DNA of 64,000 nucleotides from Apodemus sylvaticus (taxonomy: Eukaryota; Chordata; Mammalia; Rodentia; Muridae), in the NCBI RefSeq assembly GCF_947179515.1, contig NC_067472.1, positions 102,615,658-102,679,657 of the forward strand. The letters run 5' to 3'. Both the position numbers and the translations under genes were made by a program. Numbering within the stretch: position 1 is the stretch's first letter; each line of letters begins with the position of its first letter. The notes under the pieces are model-generated. The model was not told where the DNA came from. It saw nothing but the letters and a program-made list of their open reading frames with translations, and ran no database searches. Positions 36,593 through 49,714 of the stretch are shown here, one piece after another.

Positions 36593-37816
36593 ATGGAAAA
36601 AGGCAAACTTAGAAACATTACTAACAGAAATCAAGGCAATATGGCAGCATCTGAACCCAATTCTCCAACAACAGCAAGTCCTGAATACCCCATCACACCA
36701 GAAAAACAAGATTTGTATTTAAAATCACTGGTCATGATGCTGTTAGAGGAACATAAGAAGGACGTAAATAAATCTCGTAAAGAAATACAGGAGAAAATGG
36801 ATCAAAAGTTAGAAGCCCTTACAAGGGAAACACAAAAATCATTGAAAGAAATTCAGGAGAATGTGGGTCAAAAGATAGAAGCCATTAAGGAGGAAGTGCA
36901 AAAATCACTTAAAGAAATACAGGAGAACTTGGGTCAACAGGCAGAAGTCATGAAAGAGGAAACCCAAAAATCTCTTAAAGAATTATAGGAAAACACAAAC
37001 AAGCAAGTGAAGGAACTGAGCAAAACCATCCAGGGTCTAAAAACATAAGGAGAAACAACTAAGAAATTGCAAAGGAAGACAACTTTGGAGATGGAAAACC
37101 TTGGAAAGAAAACAGAGGCCATAGATGCAAATATCAACAACAGAATACAAGAGATAGAAGAAAGAATCTCAGATGCCAAAGCTACCATAGAAACTATGGA
37201 CTCAACAGTCAAAGAAAATGGAAAATGCAAAAAGCTTGTAAGCCAAAACATCCAGGAAATCCAGGACACAATGAGAAGATCAAACCTAAGGATTATAGGT
37301 ACAGATGAGAGTGAAGATTTACAACCTGAAGGGCCAGCAAATATCTTCAACAAAATTATGGAAGAAAACTTCCCTAACCTAAAGAGAGAGATGCCCATGA
37401 ATATACAAGAAGCCTATAGAACTCCAAACAGACTGGACCAGAACAGAAATATCTCTGGACACATAATAATTAAAACCCCAAATGTACTAAACAAAAAAAG
37501 AAAATTAAAGGCAGTAAGAGAAAAAGGCCAAGTAACATATAAAAGACCTATTACAATTACACAAGACTTCTCACCAGAGACCATGAAAGCTAGAAGATCC
37601 TGGGCAGAACCCATGCAAATTCTAACAGAACAAAAATGCCAGTCAAAACTACTATACCCAGCAAAACTCTCAATCACCATAGATAAAGAAAACAAGATAT
37701 TCCATGACAAAATCAAATTTACACAATATCTTTCCACAAACCCAGCCCTACAAAGGATAATAGGGGGAAAACATCAATACAAGGACAGAAACTACACCCT
37801 GGAAAAAGCAAGATAG
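36593..37816 (+). pseudogene. L1 ORF1, collinear but with two in-frame stops
   Basis: From ATG at 36593 the 408-codon frame stays in register to the natural stop at 37814-37816. It is interrupted only by TAG (36986-36988) and TAA (about 37046-37048). Domains in order are the N-terminus, a coiled coil with three 22-residue units (SLKEIQEN..), the RRM region (NLRIIGTDESED), and the C-terminal domain (MNIQEAYRTPNRLDQ, SWAEPMQILTEQKC). It is a much better preserved ORF1 than the copy at 22418. Confidence 0.88.
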
Positions 37817-37889
37817 CAACCTTCTTTCATCACATGTCAAATATAAAAATTTAACATAAAAATGATATGAAGTAATAATCACTATTCCT

Positions 37890-38388
37890 TAATATCTCTT
37901 AACATCAATAGACTCAATTCCCCAATAAAAAGGCATAGACCAAGAGAATTGATATGTAAACAGGACCCTACATTTTGCTGCATACAGGAAACAAACCTCA
38001 GTGTCAAAGACAAATACTACCTTAGAGTAAAAGGCTGGAAGACAATTTTACAAGCAAATGGTCTCATGAGACAAGCCAGAGTGGCCATTCTAATATCAGA
38101 TAAAATTGACTTTCAATCTAAAGTCATCAAAAGAGACTGAGGAACACTTCTTGCTGGTCAAAGAAAAATAATCCACCAAGAAGAACTCTCAATTCTAAAC
38201 ATCTATGCTCCAAATGCAAGGGCACCCTCATTCGTAAAAGAAACTTTACTAAAACTTGAAGCACACATGGCAACTAACACAATAATTGTGGATGACTTCA
38301 ACACTCCACTCTCCTCAATGGATCGATCAGGAAAACAAAAACTAAATAGGAACACAGTGAAACTAATTGAAGTTTTGGACTAATTGGA

Positions 38389-38425
<37 letters not shown>

Positions 38426-41400
38426 CATCCTAAAGCAAAATAATGTACCTTTTTCTCAGCACCTCATGTATGGTACTTTCTCCAAAATTGATCATATAAT
38501 TGGTCACAAGACAGACCTCAACAAATATAAGATCAAACTAATCCTATGCCTCCTATCAGATCACTATGGAATAAAAGTAGTCTTCAATAGCAACAAAAAC
38601 AACAAAAAGCCCACAAACACATGGAAACTGAACAATACTCTATTCAATGATACCTTGGTCAAGGAAGAAATAATGAAAGAAATCAAAGACTTTAGAATTT
38701 AATGAAAATGAAGACACAACATACCCAAATCTATGGGACACAATGAAAGCAGTGCTAAGAGGGAAACTCATAGCTTTGAGTGCCTCCAAAAAGAAATGTG
38801 AGAGAGCATACACTAGAAGCATAACGGAACAACTGAAAGCCCTGGAACAAAAAGAAGCTAATTCACCAAGGAGGAGTAGAAAACAGGAAATCATCAAACT
38901 CAGGGCTGAAATAAATCAAGTAGAAACAAAGAATCAACGAATCCAGGAGCTGGTTCTTTGAGGAAATCAACAAGATAGATAAACCCTTAGCCAGACTAAC
39001 CAAAGGGCACAGAGACAGTAGCCAAATTAACAAAATTAGAAATGAAAAGAGAAATATAACAACAGAAACTGAGGAAATTCAAAAAATCATCAGAGCCTAC
39101 TACAAAAGTCTATACTCAACACAACTGGAGAATCTGGATGAAATGGACAATTTCCTAGACAGAAACAAAATACCAAAATTAAACCAGGATCAAATAGATC
39201 ATCTAATCAGTCTCGTAACTCCTAAAGAAATAAAAGAAATAAAAAGAAGAAAAAAAGACTCATAGAAAGTCTTCCAACCAAAAAAAGCATGGGACCAGAT
39301 GGTTTTAGTGCAGAATTCTATCAAACCTTCAAAGAAGACCTAACACCAATACTCTTCAAACTATTCCACAAAATAGAAACAGAAGGAACACTACCCAACT
39401 CCTTCTACGAAGCCACAATTTCGCTGATACCAAAACCACACAAAGATCCAACGAAGAAAGAGAAGCTCAGGCCAATTTCTCTTATGAATATGAATGCAAA
39501 AATACTAAATACAACTCTTGCCAACCGCATCCAAGAACACATCAAAACTAACTCAAAAAAGAAAACCCATACTGTCATTTCATTAGATGCTTAAAAGGCA
39601 TTTGACAAAATTCAGCATCCTTTCACGCTAAAAGTCTTGGAAAGAACAGGAATTCAAGGCCCATACCTAAACATAGTTAAAGCAAACATCAAACTAAATG
39701 GAGAGAAACTTGAAGCAATCCCACTAAAATCAGGGACTAAACAAGGCTGCCCTCTCTCTCCATATCTTTTCAATATAGTACTTGAAGTTCTAGCTAGAGC
39801 AATTAGACAACATAAGGAGGTCAAAGGGATACAAATTGAAAAGGAAAAAAATCAAATTATCACTATTTGCAGATGATATGATAGTCTACTTAAGTGACCC
39901 AAAAAACTCCACCAGAGAACTCCTACAGCTGATGAACAACTTCAGCAAAGTGGCTGGTTATAAAATCAACTCATGCAAATCAGTAGCCTTCCTATACTCA
40001 AAGGATAAGCAACTGAGAAAGAAGTTAGGGAAATGACACCCTTCACAATAGCCACAAACAATATAAAGTATCATGGTGTGACTCTAACCAAACAAGTGAA
40101 AGATTTGTATGATAAGAACTTCAGGTCTCTGAAGAAAGAAATCGATGAATACCTCAGAAAATGGAAAAATCTTCCATGCTCATGGATTGGCAGGATTAAT
40201 ATAGTTAAAATTGACATCTTGCCAAAAGCAATATACAGATTCAATGCAATGCCCATCAAAATCCCAACTCAGTTGTTCATAGAGTTAGAAAGAGCAATTC
40301 TCAAATTCATCTGGAATAACAAAAAACCCAGGATAGCTAAAACTATTCTCAACAGCAAAAGAACTTCTGGGGGAATCAGTATCCCAGACATCAAGCAATA
40401 CTACAGAGCAATAGTGTTAAAAACTGCATGGTATTGGTACAGGGACAGGCATGTGGAGCAAGGGAATAGGATTGAAGACCCAGCAATGAACCCACACACC
40501 TATGGTCACTTGATGTTCGACAAATGAGCTGAAAACATCCAGTGGAAAAATGATAGCCTTTTCAACAAATGGTGATGGTTCAATAGGAGGTCAGCATTCA
40601 GAAGAATGTGAATTGATCCATTCTTATCTCCTCGTACTAAGCTCATCTCCAAGTGGGTCAAGTATCTCCACATAAAACTAGACACACTGAAACTAATAGA
40701 ACAGAAACTGGGGAAGACCCTTGAGGGCATGGGCACAAGAGAAAAGTACCTGAACAGAACACCAATAGCTTATGCTCTAAAATCAAGAATTGACAAATGG
40801 GACCTCATAAAATTACACAGTTTCTGTAAGGCAAAGAACACATCAAAAGGACAAAACAGCATCCAACAAATTGGGAAAAGATCTTCACCAACCCTACATC
40901 CAACAGAGCGCTAATATTCAATGTATACAAAGAACTCAAAAAGTTAAATCCCAGAGAACAAAATAACCCTATTAAAAAATGGGATACAGAGCTAAACAAA
41001 GATTTTTCACCTGAAGAAATTCAGATGGCTGAGAAGCACCTTAAGAAATGTTCAATATCATTAGTCATTAGGGAAATGCAAATCAAAACAACTCTGAGAT
41101 TTAACCTCACACCAGTCAGAATGGCTAAGGTTAAAAACTCAGGAGACAGCAGGTGTTGGTGAGGATGTGGAGAAAGAGGAACACTCCTCCACTGCTGGTG
41201 GGATTGCAAGATAGTTCAACCACTCTAGAAATCAGTCTGGCAGTTCCTCAGAAAATTGGGCATGACTCTTCTGGAGGACCCTGCTATACTACTCCTGGGC
41301 ATATACCCAGAGGATTCCCCGGCATGCAATAAGGACACATACTCCACTATGTTCATAGCAGCCTTATATAATAGCCAGAAGCTGGAAAGAACCCAGATGA

Positions 41401-41590
41401 TCCTCAATGGAGGAATGGATACAGAAAATGTGGTATAGTTTCACAATGGGATACTACTCAGCAATTAAAAACAATAAATTCATGAAAGTCTTAGGCAAAT
41501 GGTTGGAACTGGAAAATATCATCCTATTTTTGTAACTCATTTACAAAAGAACACACATAGAATGTAGTCACTGATAAGTGGATATTAGCC
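37890..41590 (+). pseudogene. L1 ORF2, disrupted
   Basis: The endonuclease start ('DPTFCCIQETNLS') is at about 37965. A (TA)n run at about 38393-38421 disrupts the endonuclease domain. The reverse-transcriptase region is split by frameshifts, a TAA at about 39592 in the ISLDA motif, and a deletion of about 95 bp near 39548 compared with the copy at 25217. An FADD box survives at 39866-39877. C-terminal blocks follow to about 41580. Confidence 0.85.
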
Positions 41591-41829
41591 CAGAAGCTCA
41601 GAAAACCCAAGACACAACTCACATATCAAATCATTCCCAAGAAGAAGGAAGGAGAGAGCCCTGTTCCTGGAAAGGCTTGATGCAACATTGTAGGGGATTG
41701 CCAGGACAGAGAAGTGGGAGGGGGTTGATTGGGAAACAGGCAGAGGGAAGAGTTCTTCTGGGACTTATGGGGAGGGGGAAACTGGGAAAGGGAAAATCAT
41801 TTGGAATGTAAACAACAAATATAGAAAAT

Positions 41830-42140
41830 AATTTTAAAAAAAGGGAAAAAAGAGAACAGTGAGATTATTTTCATGTCTTTCTTATTATGAAGAACAATAA
41901 CAAAACCACAACAATAACATGCACACCCAAACACATACATGAATGACATGATTATGCCAAGAGTTTGATATGCATATGATAAGGAATACAAATGTAAAAG
42001 GGTTGGTATTATAAATGATTTATCATAGTATCCTTTATAACATAAAATTTTGGAGTTGTTTACAATCCCTTTACCTCCTTTGTCTGCCTCTTGGCTTGCC
42101 CTACTGCTATGAGGAAAGTTAGGTGAATTCAAGAGCATCC
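41830..42140. other. Short unassigned spacer between L1s
   Basis: AT-rich sequence. The long minus-strand frame over 41797-42438 is an unsupported frame crossing into L1 DNA. No feature was recognised. Confidence 0.5.
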
Positions 42141-45100
42141 TACTTCCCCATGGAAGCCTACAGGGCCCTTCAAGAACAACAAGCTTGGAACATTGGCCCA
42201 CCAATCCCTTGGCGGCAGAGTCAAGTGTAGTGCCCTTCATTGTCTGGGCCAGGACTACCTCTGCCTTTTTGAGGAGTCGTAATGGCATCAGAATTATCCC
42301 GCTAACTCCAGGGAAAACCAGATAGCTAAAGGATAGAATAAAATCACAATTAACAAGAGCCAGGGCAATATGGCACCACCAGAGCCCAGCTATCCTGCAA
42401 CAGCAAGCCTTGGATATCTTAACAAAACTGAAGCACAAGAAAATGATCTTAAATCCAATCTTTTAAAGATGATAGAGGCCTTTAAAGAAGAAATGAATAA
42501 ATCCTTAAAGAAATACAGAGAAATATATTCAAACATATAGAGGCCTTTAAAGAAGAAATAAACATGAAGAAACAGGGAAATACAAAAATAGGTAAAGGAT
42601 ACAATAACACTGTCCAAGAACTAAACATGGAAAGACACAAGCATCACCAACACAAAATGGGAATGAAGAGAGAATCTCAGGCATAGAAAATATGATAGAA
42701 GAAACTGACACATCCATCAAAGAAAGAGCAAAATCTAAAAAGTTCATGACACAAAACATCCAGTATACTTGGGACACTATAAAAAGACCAAGCCTGAGAA
42801 TAATAGGAATAGCAAGAGAAGATTCCAAGCTCATAGGCCCAGAAAGTATGTTTTTTTTATTTGATACATTTTTATATACATTAAAGTATGTTTAACAAAA
42901 TCATAGGAGAAAATTTTGTTATCTGAAGAAAGAGATGCCAATAAACATTCAAGAAGCTATAAAACACCAAATAAATTGGGCCAGAAAAGAAAATTCTCCT
43001 ACAAGATAATAATCAGAACACTCTGAAGCTAATAGAAAAGAAACTGTGGAAGACCCTTAAGAACATCGGTACAGGGAGAAAGTTTCTGAACAGAACACCA
43101 ATAGCATATGCTCTAAGATCCAGAATTGACAAATGGGAACTCATAAAATTACAGAGTTTCTGTAAGGCAAAGGACACCATCAAGAGGACAAATCGGCAAC
43201 CAACAAATTGGGAAAAGATCTTCACCAATCCTACATCAGATAGAGGGCTAATATCCAATATATATAAAGAACTCAAGAAGTTAGACTCCAGAAAACCAAA
43301 CAACCCTATTAAAAAAATGGGGTACAGAGTTAAACAAAGAATTCACACCTGAAGAACTTCGGATGGCGGAGACGCATCTTAAAAAATGCTCAACTTCATT
43401 AGTCATTAGGGAAATGCAAATCAAAACAACCCTGAGATTTCACCTTACACCAGTCAGAATGGCTAAGATTAAAAATTCAGGAGATAGCAGGTGTTAGAGA
43501 GGGTGTGGAGAAAGAGGAACACTCCTCCACTGCTGGTGGGGTTGCAAATTGGTACAACCACTGTGGAAATCAGTCTGGCTGTTCCTCCGAAAACTGGGCA
43601 CCTCACTTCCAGAAGATCCTGCTATACCACTCCTGGGCATATACCCAGAGGATTCCCCACCATGTAATAAGGATACATGCTCTACTATGTTCATAGCAGC
43701 CCTATTTATAATTGCCAGATGCTGGAAAGAACCCAGGTATCCCTCAACAGAAGAGTGGATGCAAAAAATGTGGTATATCTACACAATGGAGTACTATTCA
43801 GCCATTAGAAACAATGAATTCATGAAATTCTTAGGCAAATGGATGGAGCTAGAGAATATCATACTAAGTGAGGTAACCCAGACTCAAAAGGTGAATCATG
43901 GTATGCACTCACTAATAAGTGGATATTAACCTAGAAACCTGGAATACCCAAAACATAATCTACACATCAAATGAGGTACAAGAAGAAAGGAAGAGTGGCC
44001 CCTTGTTCTGGAAAGACTCAGTGAAGCAGTATTCAGCAAAACCAGAACAGGGAAGTGGGAAGGGGTGGGTGGGAGGGCAGGGGGAGAGAAGAGGGCTTAC
44101 AGGACTTTCTGGGAGTGGGGGGGGGGGCTAGGAAAGGGGAAATCATTTAAAATGTAAATAAAAAATATATCGAATAAAAAAAAATCAGAGCACTAAATGT
44201 ACAGAACAAAGAAAGAATATTGAAAACTGAAATGGCAAAAGGCCAAGTAACATATAAATGCAGACATATGAGAATTACACCTGACTTCTCCACCTTGAAC
44301 TTAAAAGCTAATAGGTCCTGAGCAGATGTCTTGCAGATCCTAAGAAACTGAAAATGTCAACTCAGATTATTATACTAAACAAAATTTTCAATCACCATAG
44401 ATGGAGAAACCAAGACATTTTATGACAAAACCAAATTTTAACAGTATCTTTACACTAACCCAGACCTACAGAGGATACAAACCAATGAAGCTAACTATAC
44501 TAAAGAAAAAAACCGCACAAGAATTAAGCAGTTTCACACCATTAAAACCAAAAGGAGAGAAACAAAGAAAGAAAGAAACAAACAAATATACCACACTACC
44601 ACCACCACCAAAACACCAGCATCAAAATAACAGAAATTAAAAATCGTCGGTCATTAATATCTCTCACTATCAGTGGACTCTATTTCCCAATAAAAAGGCA
44701 CAGGCCATTAGAACAGATGTGTAAACAGGATCCATTTCCTCCTGTATATAAGAAATACATCTCAGTGACAAAGATAGACATTATCAAAGAGTAAAGGGCT
44801 GGGAAAAGGTTTTCCAAGCAAATGGACCCAAGAAACAAGCTGAAGTAGCTATTCTAATATCTAGTAAAATAGATTTTCAACCAAAAGTAATCAAAGAGGT
44901 GGAGAAGGACATTTCAGACTCACCAAAGGAAAAATCCAACGAGAGGACTTTTCAGTTCTTAATACCTACGTTCCAAGTGCAAGGGAACCCATGTTTGTAA
45001 AGGAAACTTTACTAAAGCCTAAATTACACATTAAACCCCACACATTAATAGTGGAAAATTTCAACTCCCCATTCTCACCTATGGACAGATAATTGAGACA

Positions 45101-45330
45101 GAAATTTAACAGAAAAATAATGAAACTAACAGAAGTTATGATTCGAATGAACCTAACAGATATTTATAGAACATTTCACCCAAACACAGAAGAATAGACT
45201 GTCTTCTCAGCATTTCACAAAAACTTCTCCAAAATTGAGCATATAATCAGCCACAAAGGAAGCTTCAACAGATACAAGAATATTAAAATAATCCCTTACA
45301 TCTTGTCAGATCACCATGAATTAAAGATGG
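42140..45330 (+). mobile_element. Old L1 (leader, ORF1, endonuclease region), split by a younger L1
   Basis: Leader and ORF1 sequence ('ggcaatatggcaccaccaga', 42366) run to 43010, resume at 44195 and continue into the ORF2 start (about 44640) and endonuclease region ('atagtggaaaatttcaactc', 45048; 'aaaattgagcatataat') to about 45330. Stops occur throughout. An internal duplication of 'agaggcctttaaagaagaaat' (near 42474 and 42538) is visible. Confidence 0.75.
43023..44182 (+). mobile_element. Younger 5'-truncated L1 nested in the old L1 ORF1
   Basis: It starts abruptly in ORF2 C-terminal sequence ('ctgaagctaatagaaaag') and runs in sense through the 3' UTR to an A-tail at about 44175. Target duplication: AATCAGAACACT (43011-43022) and AATCAGAGCACT (44183-44194). 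Host ORF1 resumes exactly. A 126-codon frame (43549-43929) is the intact tail end of ORF2, not a gene. Confidence 0.9.
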
Positions 45331-48175
45331 ACAGCAACAACAGAAAGCCCACCACCCTACAAGATGGTTCCTACTCTGCTGAATGCTAGCCTTGTACTAG
45401 AAACTCCAGGTAAGACCCCTACTCATTGCCCATTAATAGCCCTTAAACCCTACCCAGCAGTTTCCCAAAGCACCCCTTTCCTGTGCTCCATATCCAAGCC
45501 CACAATTGAGCAGAAGATTCTCACTCTATCAAAGGTCATGCCAATACTAGGAACCCCAGGAACCCTAAAGTCCACACCAGTAGCCAAGATCCCAGGGGCC
45601 ACACCAGTTCCCAGAAAATCATGGGCAACAGAAGCACCCTAATCCCCAGAGGCCATGCAGTCTACCAAAACTCCAGTAGAGTTAAACTCCTTGACATAAA
45701 TACTAGCTGGACACCAGAAACTATGCAACTGAGATAAGAAAACAAGAAAGGAAACAGAAAGCAAGGAAAATAATATCTAAAAAGCATCTATCCAACAATG
45801 ATAAGTGCAGAAATTGGCATCTAAACCTATAGTAATAATAAATCCAGATGGCTAGAATCAAGAGTAAGAACACAATCTATAATAACTAGGGCAATTTGAC
45901 ATCACCAGACCCCATATCCTTCTGTAACAAGCCCTGGGTATTCCAACACAGGTGAGGCATGAGAAAATGATCTTAAATCCAATTTTACAAAGATGATAAA
46001 GGCCCTTTAAGAAGAAACGAACAAATCTCTTTTAAAAATCCAGGAGAACACAAACAGATGGAGGAAATGAATAACACTGTTCCAGAAACACTGAAAATGG
46101 AAATAACAAAACATCCCCCCAAAAAACAAAACAAACAAACCCTGAGGAAATTCTGGAGATGCAAAATCTAATTAAATGAATTGGATCTACAAGCATAAGC
46201 ATCACTAACAGAATATAAGTGATGGAACAGAATATCAGCCATAGAAGATAAAAGAGAAGAAATTGATACAGTGGTCAAAGAAAGTGTTAAAATTAAAAAG
46301 TTTCTGGCAGAAAACATGCAGAAAATTTGAGACACTATGCCAGCCCATACTATTATACTCAGCAAAACCCCCAATAGCCATAGAGGAAGAGAAAGTAAGA
46401 CATACCATTCCAAAGTCAAATTTAAACAGTATCTATCTTCAAATTCAGCCTTGCATAAAGTGCTAGAAGGAAAACTATAACTTAAGGACGTTAACTAAAT
46501 CTATGAAAACAGATGCATATAAGAAATAAACTTCAACATTGAAGAGAGACATTACCTTAGAGTAAAGGATCACCCTGAACAAAACTAAGTCCAAGTGGAT
46601 CAAAGACCTCAACATAAATCCTGATGCACTGAACCTGACAAAAGCAGAAGTGGGAAATACTTTTGAATGCATTGGTACAGGAGACTACTTCCTCAACAGA
46701 ACCTCAATACCATAGGCGCTAAGATTGACAATTAATAAATGAGACACCATGAAACTGAAAAGCTTCTGTAAGGCAAATGACACTCCCAATAAGACAACTA
46801 ACTCATCACCTTATAAAACAGGAAAATATCTTCAGTGTTGACACATGTGACAGAGAGCTAATTTCCAAAGTATATAAAGAACTAAAAAAACTGGACAAAA
46901 AAAAACCCCAAAATAATCCAATTAAAAATGTGGTACATATCTAAACAGAGAATTCTCATCAGAAGAATCTCAAATGGCTGAGAAGCAAACAAATATGCAA
47001 TAGCCTTAGCCATTAGGGAAATGCAAATTAAAATGACTCTGAGATTCCATCTTACACCTGGCAGAAAGAATAAGATAAAAAAAATCAAGTGACAGCGCAT
47101 GCTGGCAAGGATAGACTAAAGGAAACATTCCTACATTGCTTGTGAAATTGCAGACTTGTTCTGTCACTCTGGATATCAATATATTGGCTTCTCAGATCAC
47201 CTCAAGATCCAGCTATACCATTCTTGGACATATACCCAAATGACAATCCATCTGACTACTAGGACACCTGCTCATTTACATTCATAACAGCTTTATTTAT
47301 AATAGCCAAAAGCAGAAACAATCTGGATATCCCTCAACTGATAAATGGATAAAGAAAGTAAGGTACATTTACACAGTGAAGTAAAAGAGTGCATTTACTC
47401 AACTGTTAAAACAATGATATCATGAAATTTGCAGGCAAATGGGTGGAACTAGAAAAAACCCATCTCGAGTGAGGTAACCCTTACCCAGAAAAACAAACAT
47501 GATATGAACTCACTTATGAGTGGATATAGTCATAAAGCAAAGGATAACAATGTTACAATTCACAGACCCAGAGAAGATAAGTATCACAAAAGGTTTAAGG
47601 GAGAACAAATCAATCTTGCTGGGAAAGAGAAATAAAATATACTTTATTTTATGCAGTTGGAGATGGGGTAGGAACAGGAAGTATACTGTTGGGGAATGAT
47701 GGAGAGAGAGAGAAAATAATGGGATATAAAACTGGAATTGGGGAGGGGAGAGCTTCTCAGAGTTAAGCTAGAAACCTAGTGCAATTGGAAATTTCCAGCA
47801 ATCTACAAGTGTGACCTTAGCTAAGACTCCTAGCAATGGGACATTCAGAGCCTGAACTGGCATCTTCTTTAGTCAGGCAAATTTCATTGGAGGAATTATA
47901 ACACCAACACAGCCACAAATCCTAAAGTTTGTCCTGATTCAAGATGTGTTGGGATAAAGGTGTCACAGAGATTGTGGGAGTGGCCAACCAAAGACTGGTT
48001 TAACCTGAAACCACACAAGGGAGTCCAACCTTGACTATGCCTGGAAAGCCACAATCTAGAGGCTAGATAGCCCAGAGACCTAGGATTGAACCAAATGCAT
48101 GATATTTATCAATAAATTGATGCCTAATGATATTCTGTAATATTTATAGATTGGTGCCTAGCATAATCACCAAAG
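45331..48175 (+). mobile_element. Second old L1, internally deleted, with 3' UTR
   Basis: Leader-like sequence (about 45361-45840) is followed by ORF1 (about 45850-46460). ORF2 C-terminal sequence then follows directly ('ccaagtggatcaaagacctc', about 46590, to about 47560) and a long 3' UTR (about 47560-48175). The ORF2 endonuclease and reverse-transcriptase regions are missing. All frames are broken. The 93-codon frame at 45364-45642 is within the leader. Confidence 0.65.
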
Positions 48176-48188
48176 TTAGAAATTGTTG

Positions 48189-48434
48189 AATGTGGATGCC
48201 ATTCATGGCTACATAGTGAGTGCCATTTGTCAAGATGCTCTCAGAACTTACTTCACTGACTATGTACCTGGATTTCTTGGAGATGACTGTGAACTAAACT
48301 TTGATGAATGTGCCAGTCAGTCACATCTCCATGGAGTTCTATGTGTGGATGGAGAAGACTAATTCTACTGTGGCTGCATGGGTACTGGTTTTACAGAGAC
48401 ACACTGTGAGACTTTGATGCATCTTTCAATTTGA
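48189..48434 (+). pseudogene. EGF-like domain coding fragment (Crumbs/Notch type), decayed
   Basis: One 82-codon frame (with a TAA at 48360-48362) reads GFLGDDCELNFDEC, then HGVLCVDGED, stop, FYCGCMGTGFTETHCET. This is the end of one EGF module, a calcium-binding linker (F-DEC), and a second module with five of six cysteines and the GFxxxxC ending. Such modules are found in secreted or membrane proteins such as Crumbs, Notch and Slit. The wording resembles Crumbs-1 most, from memory. No flanking splice sites or further exons were seen; a 5'- and 3'-truncated retrocopy is the simplest explanation. It directly follows an old L1 3' UTR. Confidence 0.55.
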
Positions 48435-49714
48435 CTCTAACTTCCATGTTGCATATAATTTTTAGAACATTTGATCTGAGTACAGATATTAAAGAATGTT
48501 AATTTGAAAACAAAATCATTTGTTATATCTGTAATTCTTCTATGAAATAGTCTAAGAATAAAATATTAATTTAAAATTATAAAATGGCAAATTTCATGTT
48601 ATAGAAGAGCAATGTTTGATGTTTGAGAATATATTAAGAAACTACTTCAAAAAGTGACAGTCATAGCTAAAGTTTCTACATTATAAATTATAGAGGAACT
48701 GGCCTTATATCATGGGTCCAAATGAACATTTTTGGTTGGGGTATAGGATGTTTTCCATTGAATGTAGACTGATTAAAAAACAAAGGTGAAGAAATTAACA
48801 GACAATGACTAGCATATACTACATTGATAGAAAGGCTATTTATATTAAATTATAAAACCTCAGTTATGATCATATAGTGGGACTAAGTGCAGTATCAATC
48901 ACTAACAAGTCAAAGCTTTTAAATATGAAATGGCCTTCCTTGAAAAATGAGTGTTTCCACTTGTGATTGTTGCACTGAGTCTCACATATTTGTGAGCTAA
49001 CTCAATTTCAAATTATAGATTTGGACAGAATACCAGGCCCATAGAACTAAATATTTGGATTAAATGGTTTTCATGATTTATTGTGAACAGTTAAAATGAC
49101 TCAAAATATACAAAAGGAGACAAAAATGAATGCAGATAGCATGACTAATCAAAGTTATGCATAAAGTGAACCTAAGGAATTACAGAAAGAAGGAGGAAAG
49201 AAAGCAAAAAGGGGTGGGAAGAATGGAGGAAGAAAGAAAGGCAAGAAGGAAAGGAGGAGGGACGAAATGAAAGAAGGGAAGGAGGGAAGGATGGACGGAG
49301 TCTTTGTCAATATCTGATTTGACTCTACAAGATGGATCCCATGCCTGACACTTCTAACTTTGGAGAGAATTTATGAGTATAATTTCTGATAGTATTAGGA
49401 CACAGAGTATCTTAGCATAGTCCATGATCTTCTGGCCCTTACAATCTTTATGACCCCTATTCAACAAGGTTCCCTGAGTCTTAGGTGAGAGCATGTTTTA
49501 CAGATTTATCCACAGTATGTGGATGATGTTTATAGAAATAGAAGTTAATATGCGAAATAAATGACAAGAATATCATACAGTCAAATTTCAATCAAACTTT
49601 GGAGATTTAAGTAAATCAGAAGACAACAGATTAACTTTACAATGGGAGATAAAGAAATAAAACCAATGAACCATAATTCTTTGAAGATATTTTGCATGCT
49701 CTGTGATTTAAAGC
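48435..49714. other. No recognised gene; purine-rich tract
   Basis: AT-rich DNA. A (GGAA/GAAA)-rich low-complexity purine tract lies at 49186-49300. Nothing else was identified. Confidence 0.5.

Larger units (their letters stand above)
36190..41826 (+). mobile_element. Second near-full-length murine L1, defective
   Basis: Leader (36190-36592), ORF1 (36593-37816), ORF2 (about 37890-41590), a G-rich 3' UTR and a short A-rich tail are in sense order. The 3' UTR (41600-41820) is of the same general type as the copy at 21897-27616. ORF1 is nearly intact, whereas ORF2 has frameshifts, an AT expansion and an internal deletion. Target duplications could not be fixed. Confidence 0.9.

Noticed and set aside
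41797..42438. 213-codon minus-strand frame
   Set aside because: It runs across the end of one L1, a spacer and the start of another; no domain and no coding signals.
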